Counted from the stretch's first letter, positions 8,590 to 17,404 are shown. The stretch: DNA of 64,000 nucleotides from J054 sp964613615 (GCA_964613615.1 CAZTIB010000133.1:1-64000); one strand, 5' to 3'. Translations and numbers: made by a program. The notes: generated from the letters alone by a model not told the origin.

Positions 8590-9226
8590 CGCTGACCGGG
8601 CACGCCACGCCGGTCCCGCCCAGGCCACAGTAGCCGCCCGGGTTCTTCGCAAGATACTGCTGGTGGTAATTCTCGGCAAAGTAGAACGGGGGCGCTGCCA
8701 GGATTTCCGTCGTAATCGTGCCACGCCCGGCGCCGCGCAATGCGTCCTGGTAGCGCTCGCAGGATTCGCTGGCCGCCGCTTCCTGTCCCGGTGAGTAGTA
8801 GTAGATTCCCGACCGGTACTGGGTGCCGGCATCATTGCCCTGGCGCATGCCCTGTGTAGGGTCATGGCTTTCCCAGAAAACCTGCAACAGCTCTTCGTAG
8901 GTGACTGATGACGGATCGAAGACCACCCTGACGACCTCGTTATGGCCCGTCATGCCCGAGCAGACTTCTTCGTAGGTCGGATTTGGCGTATGACCGGCGG
9001 CATAGCCAACGGCCGTGGTATAGACGCCCGGCTGCTCCCAGAATCGCCGCTCCGCGCCCCAGAAGCAGCCGAGGCCGAACATGGCCTGCTCGAGGTGCGC
9101 GGGCAGCTCTCCGGCCAGCGGGTTGTCGTTGACAAAGTGACGCTCGGCCACGGGCATAGGGGTGCCGCGTCCGGGCAGCGCTGCGCCCGCGTCGGGCAGG
9201 GATAAATTTTTCTTCCGCAGGAACAT
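8582..9226 (-). CDS. msrA: Peptide-methionine (S)-S-oxide reductase MsrA
   Basis: 214 aa. The catalytic motif G-C-F-W-G (Cys54) lies about 50 residues in, followed by the family blocks T-A-V-G-Y-A-G-G-like (here A-V-G-Y-A-A-G-H), G-H-N-E-V-V-R-V, D-P-T-Q-G, Y-R-S-G-I-Y and F-A-E-N-Y-H-Q-Q-Y-L. A C-terminal Y-C-G-L-G-G-T-G-V-A-C provides resolving cysteines. It repairs oxidised methionine S-epimers in proteins using thioredoxin. No signal peptide is evident from the chosen ATG (9226), so a cytosolic enzyme is likely. It diverges from the TPR gene with a 127-bp gap. Confidence 0.95.
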   Translation of the reverse strand: MFLRKKNLSLPDAGAALPGRGTPMPVAERHFVNDNPLAGELPAHLEQAMFGLGCFWGAERRFWEQPGVYTTAVGYAAGHTPNPTYEEVCSGMTGHNEVVRVVFDPSSVTYEELLQVFWESHDPTQGMRQGNDAGTQYRSGIYYYSPGQEAAASESCERYQDALRGAGRGTITTEILAAPPFYFAENYHQQYLAKNPGGYCGLGGTGVACPVSVS

Positions 9227-9353
9227 GTCCAATGCTTCGACAATTGCCGGGCGGCGGATGTTCCCCGGCAGCATCGCGGCAGCGCTTCGCGCTGGATCCG
9301 ACGAAGCTGCTACATTAGCACCCGCCAGTACCAAGCGCTGCAAGACGTTCAGG

Positions 9354-10913
9354 ATGACAAAACAAGCGCTCACACTCATAGCGATGACCTGCCTGGCCGG
9401 CCCGGCCCTCGCCCAGAACCCGGCGCCCAAGGCCACCCGGCCGGCGACAATTGAGGTCACCGAGGCGGCCGTGGTGCCCCTCGACACCGCATCTCCTGCC
9501 GCCGACACGCCGACCCCGGACTCACCGGGAGCGGCTAGCGCAGCCATTGGCCCGGAAGCCCAGGAGGCGCAGGAAGCGCAGGCGGCAACTCCGGAGAACG
9601 CTGGCGCGGGTGATCCGCCGGCCGCCGCCGGGTCGGGCGTTCGCACCGCTGCTTATGAGCGCATGTTGTCGCTGATGGAAGAGCAGCGCTACGGCGAGGC
9701 GGCGGAGGCCGCCCGCGCCGTGGTGCAGCTAACGGAGCAAGAGTTCGGTGCCGACAGCATCGAGCTCGCCGCGCCCCTGGACAATCTCGGCACCACGATG
9801 ATGCTCGGCGGAAATCTCTTCGATGCCGAGCAAAGCTACTTGCGCAGCATCGAGATTATCAAGCAGCACGAAGGGCAACTGTCCCCGCGACTTATGAACC
9901 CCTACGTCGGCCTCGGAGCAACCTACAATCGTGGCGGCTCCTATGAGAAAGCCGAAGAAGCCTTCAGTACGGCCTTGCGGCTGAACAACGTCAACGAGGG
10001 TTTCTACAACGTCGACCAGATGAAGATTCGCGACGGTCTTACGGAAACCTATATCGGCCTGGAAGAGCTAGAGGACGCCAATTTCCACCAGGAGGTGCAA
10101 CTGGAGATTTTCCAGCGGCGCCTGGGCGCAACCAATCCGGAAACTGCGCCGGCTATCTACAAGCTCGCCCGGTGGTATGAGCGCGTGGGCCTGTTTGACG
10201 ACGCGCGCATCAAGTATCAGCAGGCCCAGCAGATGATTCGCAAGACCTACGGCAAAGATTCGATGGAAATGGTAGCGGCCCTGGAAGGCCTGGCGGCCAA
10301 TTTCGATCGCCAGGGCCTCCTGTCTCCGAGCGCGTCAAACTTGAAGAAAGCCCTGGCAATTGTCGAGGCGCAGCCGGAGGTCGACCGAGAAAAACAGGCC
10401 GAAATCCTGGTAAAGCTCGGCGATCTGTACGGCGGCTCCGGCCGCCCCGATACCGCCAATGCGTATTACGAGCGCGGCTGGCAGGCCTTGTCGCTGGACG
10501 ACGGTCTGGAGGGGCTGCGCGACGCACTGTTCCGCGAGCCGGTGCGTGTTACCGGGCTCGGCTGGCAAAACCTGCGCTACGCGCCCGGTGACGTGAGCGA
10601 CTGGCGCCTGCTGAGTGACGGCTACGTGCTGGTGCGCTACGACGTGAATGAGAAAGGCCGGGTGGATGATGTGGTCGTCATCGAATCCGAACCCGCCGAT
10701 CTGATGGACCGCCGGGTAGCAGAAGCCCTGCGGCGGTCCTATTTCCGCCCGCGCTTCGCCGACGGCGTTGCCGTCGAGTCGGATGGCCTCCTGTACCGGC
10801 ACGATTTCCGTTACCTGCCCAAGGACCCGGGCCGCAGCGAAGAGGCCGGCCAGCCTGTCGAAGCCCCCGACGGTGGCGGCCGCCTCGAATACCCCGATGC
10901 CAGCGGCGGCTGA
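9354..10913 (+). CDS. Exported TPR protein with TonB-like C-terminal domain
   Basis: 519 aa. Signal peptide (L-I-A-M-T-C-L-A-G-P-A-L-A, cleavage near A-Q-N), then an Ala/Pro-rich linker to about residue 95, then tetratricopeptide repeats (about 100-380; e.g. Y-L-R-S-I-E-I-I-K and F-S-T-A-L-R-L-N-N). The final ~90 residues (R-V-D-D-V-V-V-I-E-S ... R-R-S-Y-F-R-P-R-F) match the TonB C-terminal fold found in many periplasmic energy-transducer relatives. There is no N-terminal TonB anchor, so energy coupling is unlikely; a periplasmic scaffold is more plausible. Confidence 0.82.
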   Translation: MTKQALTLIAMTCLAGPALAQNPAPKATRPATIEVTEAAVVPLDTASPAADTPTPDSPGAASAAIGPEAQEAQEAQAATPENAGAGDPPAAAGSGVRTAAYERMLSLMEEQRYGEAAEAARAVVQLTEQEFGADSIELAAPLDNLGTTMMLGGNLFDAEQSYLRSIEIIKQHEGQLSPRLMNPYVGLGATYNRGGSYEKAEEAFSTALRLNNVNEGFYNVDQMKIRDGLTETYIGLEELEDANFHQEVQLEIFQRRLGATNPETAPAIYKLARWYERVGLFDDARIKYQQAQQMIRKTYGKDSMEMVAALEGLAANFDRQGLLSPSASNLKKALAIVEAQPEVDREKQAEILVKLGDLYGGSGRPDTANAYYERGWQALSLDDGLEGLRDALFREPVRVTGLGWQNLRYAPGDVSDWRLLSDGYVLVRYDVNEKGRVDDVVVIESEPADLMDRRVAEALRRSYFRPRFADGVAVESDGLLYRHDFRYLPKDPGRSEEAGQPVEAPDGGGRLEYPDASGG

Positions 10914-10932
10914 GGCCGGCAACCCCGGCCAG

Positions 10933-11919
10933 ATGCGGGCCATGGTCTGCCCGGGGCCGGGGCAACCACTGGTCATGGAACAGCGGTCCCTGCCCCAGCC
11001 TGGACCGGGACAATTGCAGGTTCGCGTGCTGGCCTGCGCGGTCTGCCGCACCGACCTGCACGTGCAGGACAATGAGCTCGACGACATCCCTTACCCAGTA
11101 GTACCCGGCCACCAGGTCGTTGGCGAGGTCAGCGCCCGCGGCGCCGGGGTCGACACCGCAATCGGCCAGCGCGTCGGCATCGCCTGGCTGGCCTGGGCCT
11201 GCGGCGAATGCCCCTACTGCGAAGACGGCCGGGAGAACCTTTGCGACCGCGCGCTGTTCAACGGCTACCAGCGCGATGGCGGCTACGCGGAATATCTGGT
11301 GGCCGACGCCGCTTTCGCCATTCCGCTTGATACGGACCTCGATCCGGCCCGGACCACGCCGCTGCTGTGCGGGGGACTGATCGGCTATCGCACGCTGCGC
11401 ATGGCTGGCGACGCCCGGCGGCTGGGTATCTATGGATTCGGTTCCGCTGCACACATGATCGCTCAGCTGGCGCGGCACGAAGGGCGCGAGGTCTACGCGT
11501 TTACCAGTCCGGGCGACACGGCTGCCCAGCAGTTCGCGCGCGATGTTGGCGCGGCCTGGGCCGGCGGTTCCGACGAAGCGTCGCCGCAACTTCTCGACGG
11601 CGCGCTGATCTTCGCACCGGTCGGGGCGCTGGTACCGAAAGCGCTCAAAGACGTACGCAAGGGTGGCCGGGTCGTGTGCGGTGGGATTCACATGAGTGAC
11701 ATCCCGACGTTCCCTTATGCAGACCTGTGGGGTGAGCGCCAGATTCGTTCGGTGGCCAATCTCACTCGCCGGGACGCGACGGAATTCATGGCCATCGCCG
11801 CACTACATCCCATCGACACGCAAATTACCCGCTACTCATTAACGCAGGCCAACGAGGCCCTCGACGCACTGCGCGCGGGCCAGATCAACGGCACCGCGGT
11901 ACTGGAAATTGCGCACTAA
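10933..11919 (+). CDS. Zinc-dependent alcohol dehydrogenase family protein
   Basis: 328 aa from the ATG at 10933 (an earlier ATG at 10897 overlaps the TPR gene end). A medium-chain dehydrogenase/reductase: C-A-V-C-R-T-D-L-H supplies the catalytic zinc Cys, G-H-Q-V-V-G-E-V stands for the usual GHE, and C-G-E-C-P-Y-C-E-x6-C is the structural zinc loop. The Rossmann core reads G-I-Y-G-F-G-S-A-A-H, the variant seen in the adh_fam_2 branch. NAD(P)-linked alcohol/aldehyde conversion is expected; the substrate is not predictable. Its stop overlaps the stop of the convergent TRAP protein gene by 4 bases. Confidence 0.88.
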   Translation: MRAMVCPGPGQPLVMEQRSLPQPGPGQLQVRVLACAVCRTDLHVQDNELDDIPYPVVPGHQVVGEVSARGAGVDTAIGQRVGIAWLAWACGECPYCEDGRENLCDRALFNGYQRDGGYAEYLVADAAFAIPLDTDLDPARTTPLLCGGLIGYRTLRMAGDARRLGIYGFGSAAHMIAQLARHEGREVYAFTSPGDTAAQQFARDVGAAWAGGSDEASPQLLDGALIFAPVGALVPKALKDVRKGGRVVCGGIHMSDIPTFPYADLWGERQIRSVANLTRRDATEFMAIAALHPIDTQITRYSLTQANEALDALRAGQINGTAVLEIAH

Positions 11920-12959
11920 CCACCGCCGCGTTGCGCAGCGAATTCCGCTTTGCCCTTCAGGATGATCGCGTAGATTTCCCGCGACCGGCCACCGATATCC
12001 TGGAGCAGCTGCTCGGCCACACCGCTGGTGGCCTGTTGCCATTCGACCCGTTGCCCGGGTGTCAGCGCCTGCCAGCGGATGCCGAGTTCCGGGTCGGCCA
12101 GGTCGGCGACGTCCTGCGCGCGGGTAGCGGCCCGGGATTGGTCGATAGACGGAAAGTTGTCCGTCAGCACCTGTTGTGTTGCTTCGCCCTGCTGCTGCCA
12201 CCACCGCAGATCTGCAACGATGACGGACATACCAAACACATGCCGGGTCAAAGTCAGGTACGGCGCTTCGGCGGAGATCCCCGTGCGCGCGTAGAGACTG
12301 ATGGAATTCTCACCGGCATCAATCAGGCCCGTCTGCAGCGACGGCACGATTTCTCCATATCCCAGCGGAATCTTGTCGGCGCCGATAGCATCGGCAAACA
12401 GCCGCGCGTTGAGGCTCGCCGACACGCGAAAGCGCCGGCCCCTGGCATCTGCAGGCGTCAGCATTCGTTCCCGGCCGTACACGGAGTGGAAGCCGATCTC
12501 ATACCAGGTCACCAGGTGCAAGCCCACCTCGGCAAGCAGCTCGCGGAAGATGTCCGTGAGGAACCGATCGTAGACATAGTCGGCCTCGTCTTCGTCTTCA
12601 AAAAGATACGGCGTGTACAGGAGCGATAGTTCGGGCACCAGCGTGGACGTCACCTGTGCCGACAGGTTGGCGAACTGAATGCGCCCGCGACGCAGGCCAG
12701 ACAGAAGCTGCTCTTCGGAACCCAGCTGGCCGTAAATCAGCGGCCGCAGCTCCAGCGCGCCCCCCGACGCCGCTTCAGCGTCGTTCTTGAACTGCAGCCA
12801 CATGTCGGCGCCTGGGGTGTTGGGCGTGGAAGTGCCGCCGATGGTGATGGCCTGGCCAACCGCACCGGTGCCCCCTGATTCTGCGGGCGGCTGCTCGCCG
12901 CCACCGCAGGCACCAAGCAGCGCGGCGGCAAGAAAAATCGCTGGGCGGGAAACTTTCAT
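11916..12959 (-). CDS. TRAP transporter solute-binding lipoprotein (DctP family), orphan
   Basis: 347 aa. The signal peptide ends in L-L-G-A-C-G-G-G (lipobox L-G-A-C). The mature part follows the DctP plan: G-G-T-S-T-P-N-T-P, early beta-alpha blocks, L-S-L-L-Y-T-P-Y-L-F, then the conserved R-R-F-R-V-S motif and I-P-L-G-Y-G-E-I-V-P-S-L-Q-T-G-L-I-D-A-G-E-N, which matches the P-x-x-E-x-x-x-A-L-x-x-G-x-V/I-D-G region. It captures small organic acids or similar for a DctQM permease. No DctQ or DctM gene is nearby. Confidence 0.88.
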   Translation of the reverse strand: MKVSRPAIFLAAALLGACGGGEQPPAESGGTGAVGQAITIGGTSTPNTPGADMWLQFKNDAEAASGGALELRPLIYGQLGSEEQLLSGLRRGRIQFANLSAQVTSTLVPELSLLYTPYLFEDEDEADYVYDRFLTDIFRELLAEVGLHLVTWYEIGFHSVYGRERMLTPADARGRRFRVSASLNARLFADAIGADKIPLGYGEIVPSLQTGLIDAGENSISLYARTGISAEAPYLTLTRHVFGMSVIVADLRWWQQQGEATQQVLTDNFPSIDQSRAATRAQDVADLADPELGIRWQALTPGQRVEWQQATSGVAEQLLQDIGGRSREIYAIILKGKAEFAAQRGGG

Positions 12960-13086
12960 TCCCGAATGTTGCCTCAAAGCGTGGCGGGCAAGCCAGAAGC
13001 GGCTGCGAAAACCCCTGTAAACTGCGGGCCAGCCGGGATCAGCGGACACCGCCAGCGCTGAGCGAGTACTGAAGACAAGGATTTCG

Positions 13087-13848
13087 ATGACCAAGACTTC
13101 ACCTGCCCAAGTCCCAGGCTGGCGAGCCTTTGTGGCCGTTTTTGCGTGCCTGGCCACGTCCCCGCTCCTTGCCCAGCCGGACTATTCCATGCTGGACGAC
13201 CTGTTGCTGTCCCACGTGCAGGACGGATTTGTCGACTACGACGGCATCGCGCTGGACCCGCGACTGGATGATTTTATCGGCCAGCTTGCGAACACGGCGC
13301 CCACAGCCCTCGCCTCGACCGCCGAACAGAAAGCCTTTTACATCAATGCCTACAATGCCATTGCGATACGTGGAATTCTGGACGGCCAGTCGCCGGATTC
13401 GTTCTTCGGCCGCTCCCGCTTTTTCAAGCACATGCGCGTTGACGTGCTCGGTGAATCCCTCAGTCTGGAAGACATCGAACACGGGCGGCTGCGCCCGATG
13501 GGCGATCCACGAATTCACTTTGCAATCGTCTGCGCGTCCCTTTCATGCCCCAGATTGGCGAGCCGCGCCTACCTGCCTGCAACCCTCGACGCACAACTCG
13601 AGGCAGCGACAGAACAATTTCTCAGTGACCCGACCAGGAACGTGTTCGATTCGAACCGCCGGGTGGCCTATGTATCGAAGATTTTCGACTGGTTCGAGGA
13701 AGACTTCGTCGCCAACGCGGGCTCATTGCAAAACTACCTGGCCCGCTATGTCACAGATCAGACCAGCGCACGCTTGCTGCGGGCCGATAGTTTCGACGTG
13801 AACTATCGCGACTATGACTGGAGCCTGAACGGGCGGCTCACAAAGTGA
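13087..13848 (+). CDS. Exported DUF547-domain protein
   Basis: 253 aa with a Sec signal (hydrophobic A-F-V-A-V-F-A-C-L-A, cleavage near L-L-A-Q). Typical DUF547 landmarks: V-D-Y-D-G-I, K-A-F-Y-I-N-A-Y-N-A-I-A-I, L-S-L-E-D-I-E-H-G, D-P-R-I-H-F-A-I-V-C-A-S-L-S-C-P and F-x-W-F-x-x-D-F. The Asn, His and Cys of these motifs recall a papain-like layout, but no activity is established for the family. An AAGGA 7 bases before the ATG supports the start. It precedes msrPQ. Confidence 0.88.
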   Translation: MTKTSPAQVPGWRAFVAVFACLATSPLLAQPDYSMLDDLLLSHVQDGFVDYDGIALDPRLDDFIGQLANTAPTALASTAEQKAFYINAYNAIAIRGILDGQSPDSFFGRSRFFKHMRVDVLGESLSLEDIEHGRLRPMGDPRIHFAIVCASLSCPRLASRAYLPATLDAQLEAATEQFLSDPTRNVFDSNRRVAYVSKIFDWFEEDFVANAGSLQNYLARYVTDQTSARLLRADSFDVNYRDYDWSLNGRLTK

Positions 13849-13861
13849 ATAAAATCCTTGT

Positions 13862-13926
13862 GGGAGCGGCCTCAGGCGCCACCATTGGCATCAGCATGCT
13901 CAAATCTCGCGGCTGAAGCCGCTCCT
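13862..13926. repeat. REP-like inverted repeat
   Basis: GGGAGCGGCCTCAG (13862-13875) faces CTGAAGCCGCTCCT (13913-13926), 12 of 14 pairing, with a 37-base loop between the DUF547 and msrP genes. The GGAGCGGCTTCAGCCGCG core is the well-known proteobacterial REP sequence type. No tyrosine transposase (RAYT) gene is in the window. Confidence 0.7.
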
Positions 13927-13994
13927 GAAGGCGGCTCGGTAAACCGAGCATGCGCCGCAGCCGAATACACAGCCAGGACAACAGGAACTCAACG

Positions 13995-14966
13995 ATGATT
14001 ATTCGCCAGGCACCTGACATTCGACCCTCAGAAATCACCCCGGAAGAGGTTTTCCGCGGTCGTCGCCAGTTTTTGCGCCAGGCGGGTGTGGCCGGCGTGG
14101 GCCTGCTGGCCAGCACCGGCTGTGCCGCCGACGAAGAGCCGGCAGGCAACCCGACTGACCTGCGCAAGCTCGACGTTGCCAGCGGCAGCGCGTATAGCAC
14201 GGATGCAGAGCCGAACTCGATGGAAGACATCATGAGTTACTGCAACTTTTATGAGTTCGGCCTCGACAAGCGTGACCCGGCAAAGCTGTCCGGCGACTTC
14301 AAGCCGCGGCCATGGACCGTCACCGTAGACGGTGAAGCCGAGGTGACCGGCACCTTCGACCTCGACGATTTCATCGCTCCGCACCCCATCGAAGAACGGG
14401 TCTATCGGTTGCGGTGCGTAGAAGCGTGGTCGATGGTCGTACCCTGGAACGGTATTGCCCTGGGCGACGTGCTGAAACGCTTCAAACCCACCTCGAAAGC
14501 CAAGTACGTGGCCTTCGAAACTGTCGTGCGCCCGGAAGAGATGCCGGGCCAGCGCCGCGGCGTGCTCGACTTCCCCTATGTCGAAGGGCTGACCATCGCC
14601 GAGGCCATGAACCCGCTGGCGATCCTGTCCGTCGGCGTCTACGGGGTGACGCTGCCCAACCAGAACGGTGCGCCCGTTCGGCTCGTCGTACCCTGGAAGT
14701 ACGGCTTCAAGAGTATCAAATCCATCGTGCGCATCAGCTTCACAGAGACCGAACCACCCACCACGTGGAACCTCGCCGCGCCACGGGAATACGGCTTCTA
14801 CGCCAACGTAAACCCGGAAGTTGACCACCCGCGCTGGAGCCAGGCCAGTGAGCGGCGCGTAGGCACCGGCTTTTTCGGTGATCGCCAGCCCACCGTGATG
14901 TTCAACGGTTACGGCGAACAGGTTGCGAGCCTCTACGACGGCCTCGACCTGCGCAAGAATTTCTGA
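13995..14966 (+). CDS. msrP: Protein-methionine-sulfoxide reductase catalytic subunit MsrP (YedY)
   Basis: 323 aa. A Tat signal (G-R-R-Q-F-L-R-Q-A-G-V-A-G-V-G) predicts folded export with molybdopterin. The Mo ligand lies in Y-R-L-R-C-V-E-A-W-S-M-V-V-P-W-N-G; V-L-P-x-Q-N-G-A-P-like (here L-P-N-Q-N-G-A-P-V-R) and W-K-Y-G-F-K-S-I-K-S-I are also diagnostic of the sulfite-oxidase fold of YedY. It reduces methionine sulfoxide in periplasmic proteins, taking electrons from MsrQ, encoded 30 bases downstream. The ATG at 13995 has AGGAA 7 bases upstream. Confidence 0.96.
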   Translation: MIIRQAPDIRPSEITPEEVFRGRRQFLRQAGVAGVGLLASTGCAADEEPAGNPTDLRKLDVASGSAYSTDAEPNSMEDIMSYCNFYEFGLDKRDPAKLSGDFKPRPWTVTVDGEAEVTGTFDLDDFIAPHPIEERVYRLRCVEAWSMVVPWNGIALGDVLKRFKPTSKAKYVAFETVVRPEEMPGQRRGVLDFPYVEGLTIAEAMNPLAILSVGVYGVTLPNQNGAPVRLVVPWKYGFKSIKSIVRISFTETEPPTTWNLAAPREYGFYANVNPEVDHPRWSQASERRVGTGFFGDRQPTVMFNGYGEQVASLYDGLDLRKNF

Positions 14967-14996
14967 CCGGGCGAGCTGACCGCAACCCTCCGGGCC

Positions 14997-15647
14997 ATGC
15001 CCACTACCCGGCAAATTCGCTTCGTTCTGAAGCCACTGGTTTTCGCAGCCTGCCTGGCGCCGCTGGGCTTCATCGCGCTCCGCATCGCCGGCATCGGTCC
15101 ATCCCTCGGCCCGAATCCGGTGGAGGTGTTGCAGGACGAATTCGGCGAATGGGCCCTGCGACTGTTGCTAGCGACCCTCGCCGTCACGCCGCTGCGCCTG
15201 GCCCTCGGTAAACCCTGGCCCCTGCGCTTTCGCCGCATGCTCGGGCTCTTTGCGTTCACCTATGCGACCCTCCACTTCTTGAACTACCTGGTGCTGGACC
15301 AGGAATTCGACTGGCCGGTGATCGTGGAAGACATCCTGGACCGGCCCTTCATTACCGTCGGGTTCAGCGCCTTGCTGACCCTGCTGCCGCTGGCCGTGAC
15401 CTCAACCCAGGGCTGGCAACGCCGCCTCGGTGCACGGTGGGGCCGTTTGCACCGACTTGTTTACCTCGCGGCGATACTGGTCTGCTGGCACTTCTGGTGG
15501 CAGGTTAAAAAAGACGTCACGGAGCCCGCTATTTATGCGGGCATCCTCGCTGTGCTGCTGGGGATCCGGCTGTGGCGCGAACTCAAACAGCGGCGACGCC
15601 GGAAACTGGCCGCGGCGACGGCCGTGGCCTCGAATACGCGGGGTTGA
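14997..15647 (+). CDS. msrQ: Haem-binding membrane subunit MsrQ (YedZ)
   Basis: 216 aa with about six transmembrane helices of the ferric-reductase-like fold. Landmarks: G-P-N-P-V-E-V-L-Q-D-E-F-G-E-W-A-L-R, T-P-L-R-L, R-R-x-L-G-L-F-A-F-T-Y-A-T-L-H-F (haem His), and R-L-H-R-L-V-Y-L-A-A-I-L-V-C-W-H-F-W-W (two further His). It passes quinone-derived electrons across the inner membrane to MsrP. Confidence 0.96.
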   Translation: MPTTRQIRFVLKPLVFAACLAPLGFIALRIAGIGPSLGPNPVEVLQDEFGEWALRLLLATLAVTPLRLALGKPWPLRFRRMLGLFAFTYATLHFLNYLVLDQEFDWPVIVEDILDRPFITVGFSALLTLLPLAVTSTQGWQRRLGARWGRLHRLVYLAAILVCWHFWWQVKKDVTEPAIYAGILAVLLGIRLWRELKQRRRRKLAAATAVASNTRG

Positions 15648-15666
15648 GGCGCGGCGTCGCCAATTC

Positions 15667-15693
15667 GGGGACATTCTGCTGCAGAATGTCCCC
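15667..15693. repeat. Perfect GGGGACATTCTG palindrome downstream of amtB
   Basis: GGGGACATTCTG (15667-15678), loop CTG, CAGAATGTCCCC (15682-15693): 12-bp perfect stem between the convergent msrQ and amtB ends. A nearly identical element sits at 17025-17052 on the other side of amtB. No T-run follows, so it is more REP-like than a standard terminator, though it may stall transcription from both sides. Confidence 0.85.
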
Positions 15694-15712
15694 AGGGCCG
15701 CCCCAAGGCTTC

Positions 15713-17011
15713 CTATAAGTTGTAGCCGCGCTCTTCGTGCTGGGCGATGTCGAGACCTTGGGTCTCTTGATCCCTGTCCACCCGCAGACCCACCATCGCA
15801 CCCACGATCTTCAGAATCACGAAGGTCGCAACGCCGCACCAGGCCAGCGTCGCCAGCGCGCCCAATAACTGAACGCCGATCTGACCCGCAATGGTCCTGC
15901 CTTCGGCGAGCCCCAGGCCGCTGAATGCGCCGAGGCCGTCGCTGGCGAATACCGCGGTCAGCAATATGCCGAGAAAGCCGCCGACACCGTGCACCGGAAA
16001 TACGTCGAGAGAGTCATCGATATGCAGCTTGCGCTTGATGATCTGGGTCGCCCAAAAGCAGACCACGCCGGCTGACAAGCCGATGACCAGCGCGCCGCCG
16101 GGGCCGACAAAACCCGATGCCGGGGTAATCGTGCCGAGCCCGGCCACCATGCCGGTGACAATACCCAGCACGCTCGGCTTGCCGAACTTGATCCATTCCT
16201 GCGTCATCCAGGCCAGCGATCCGGCGGCTGCACCGACGTGGGTGACGAGCATCGCCATGCCGGCGGCCCCGTCGGCAGCCAGCGCGCTGCCGGCATTGAA
16301 GCCGAACCAGCCGACCCACAGCATGCACGCCCCAGTCACGGTCAGGGGGAGACTGTGCGGCGGCATGGGCGTGGTCGGAAAACCCTGTCGCTTACCCATG
16401 ACCAGGGCCGCGACAACGGCCGCCACGCCGGCATTGATGTGCACCACCGCACCACCGGCGAAATCCATAAAGCCGCGTTCGGCCAGCCAGCCACCGCCCC
16501 ACACCCAGTGGGCCACCGGGAGATAGACGACAAATAGCCACAGCGCCGAAAACCACAGCATCGCACTGAAGCGCATGCGTTCTGCAAAACCGCCCACGAT
16601 CAGCGCCGGCGTGATGATCGCGAAGGTCATCTGGAACATCACGAAAACGGTTTCCGGCATGGTGCCTTCGACGGAATCGGTGCCAATACCGGCCAGGAGA
16701 AATTTGCCCGTACCGCCGATCAGGCTTTGCAGGCCGCCGCCATTCGTCGCGAACAGGCTGTAACCGGCGAGCACCCAGAGCACGGAAACCATGCACGCGA
16801 TCGAGAAGCACTGCATTAGCACCGACAGCACGTTGCGGCTGCGCACCAGCCCGCCGTAGAACAGGGCCAGGCCCGGCAGTGTCATGAACAGCACCAGAGC
16901 CGTGGCAGTGAGCATCCACGCCGTATCGCCGGAGTCCACGGAATCGCCCGCGGCGGTGCCCGTCAGCAGGCAGAGAAGCAGCACGATGGCTGCCCGATTC
17001 AGCAACTTCAT
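15713..17011 (-). CDS. amtB: Ammonium transporter AmtB
   Basis: 432 aa. Signal-like N-terminus (L-L-L-C-L-L-T-G-T-A-A-G), then eleven helices. Family blocks: D-T-A-W-M-L (phenylalanine-gate region), L-P-G-L-A-L-F-Y-G-G-L-V-R, D-F-A-G-G-A-V-V-H-I-N-A-G (pore His168-equivalent), W-x-x-F-N-A-G-S-A, and V-D-D-S-L-D-V-F-P-V-H-G-V-G-G-like (second pore His). It conducts ammonia/ammonium across the inner membrane and is blocked by GlnK. I chose the ATG at 17011 after GGGGGAG; a longer frame runs into the palindrome. Downstream of glnK on the same strand. Confidence 0.96.
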   Translation of the reverse strand: MKLLNRAAIVLLLCLLTGTAAGDSVDSGDTAWMLTATALVLFMTLPGLALFYGGLVRSRNVLSVLMQCFSIACMVSVLWVLAGYSLFATNGGGLQSLIGGTGKFLLAGIGTDSVEGTMPETVFVMFQMTFAIITPALIVGGFAERMRFSAMLWFSALWLFVVYLPVAHWVWGGGWLAERGFMDFAGGAVVHINAGVAAVVAALVMGKRQGFPTTPMPPHSLPLTVTGACMLWVGWFGFNAGSALAADGAAGMAMLVTHVGAAAGSLAWMTQEWIKFGKPSVLGIVTGMVAGLGTITPASGFVGPGGALVIGLSAGVVCFWATQIIKRKLHIDDSLDVFPVHGVGGFLGILLTAVFASDGLGAFSGLGLAEGRTIAGQIGVQLLGALATLAWCGVATFVILKIVGAMVGLRVDRDQETQGLDIAQHEERGYNL

Positions 17012-17024
17012 GTACTCCCCCCTA

Positions 17025-17052
17025 GGGGACACTCTGCGGACAGAATGTCCCC
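17025..17052. repeat. GGGGACA palindrome between glnK and amtB
   Basis: GGGGACACTCTG (17025-17036), loop CGGA, CAGAATGTCCCC (17041-17052): 12-bp stem with one mismatch, in the 54-bp glnK-amtB spacer just before the amtB ribosome site. It is the same repeat type as 15667-15693, and could reduce amtB expression relative to glnK. Confidence 0.85.
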
Positions 17053-17065
17053 GCGCCCCCGCGCC

Positions 17066-17404
17066 TTACAGCGCGCTGTCGTCGGTTTCCCCGGTGCGGA
17101 TCCGGACCGCCTGTTCCAGCGGCGTCACGAAAATCTTGCCGTCGCCCACCTTGCCGGTGCGCGCCGAGTCCGCGATGGCCTCGATAACACGTTCCACCAG
17201 GTCGTCCGCCACCGCAGCTTCGATCTTCGCCTTCGGCAGAAAGTCCACAACATACTCGGCGCCGCGATAGAGTTCGGTGTGGCCGCGTTGCCGGCCGAAG
17301 CCCTTGACCTCGGTCACGGTCATGCCGTTCACGCCAACCTCGGCCAGCGCGTTGCGGACATCATCGAGACGGAAAGGTTTGATGATGGCGGTGATTAATT
17401 TCAT
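17066..17404 (-). CDS. glnK: Nitrogen regulatory protein P-II (GlnK/GlnB)
   Basis: 112 aa, exact PII length. M-K-L-I-T-A-I-I-K-P-F-R-L, T-E-V-K-G-F-G-R-Q-R-G-H and the T-loop Y-R-G-A-E-Y-V-V-D-F-L-P-K with Tyr51 as uridylylation site; V-G-D-G-K-I-F-V-T-P and R-I-R-T-G-E-x-D-D complete the ATP/2-oxoglutarate site. It senses nitrogen status and gates AmtB, its downstream neighbour; the linkage supports the name glnK over glnB. A GGAG lies 8 bases before the ATG. Confidence 0.95.
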   Translation of the reverse strand: MKLITAIIKPFRLDDVRNALAEVGVNGMTVTEVKGFGRQRGHTELYRGAEYVVDFLPKAKIEAAVADDLVERVIEAIADSARTGKVGDGKIFVTPLEQAVRIRTGETDDSAL

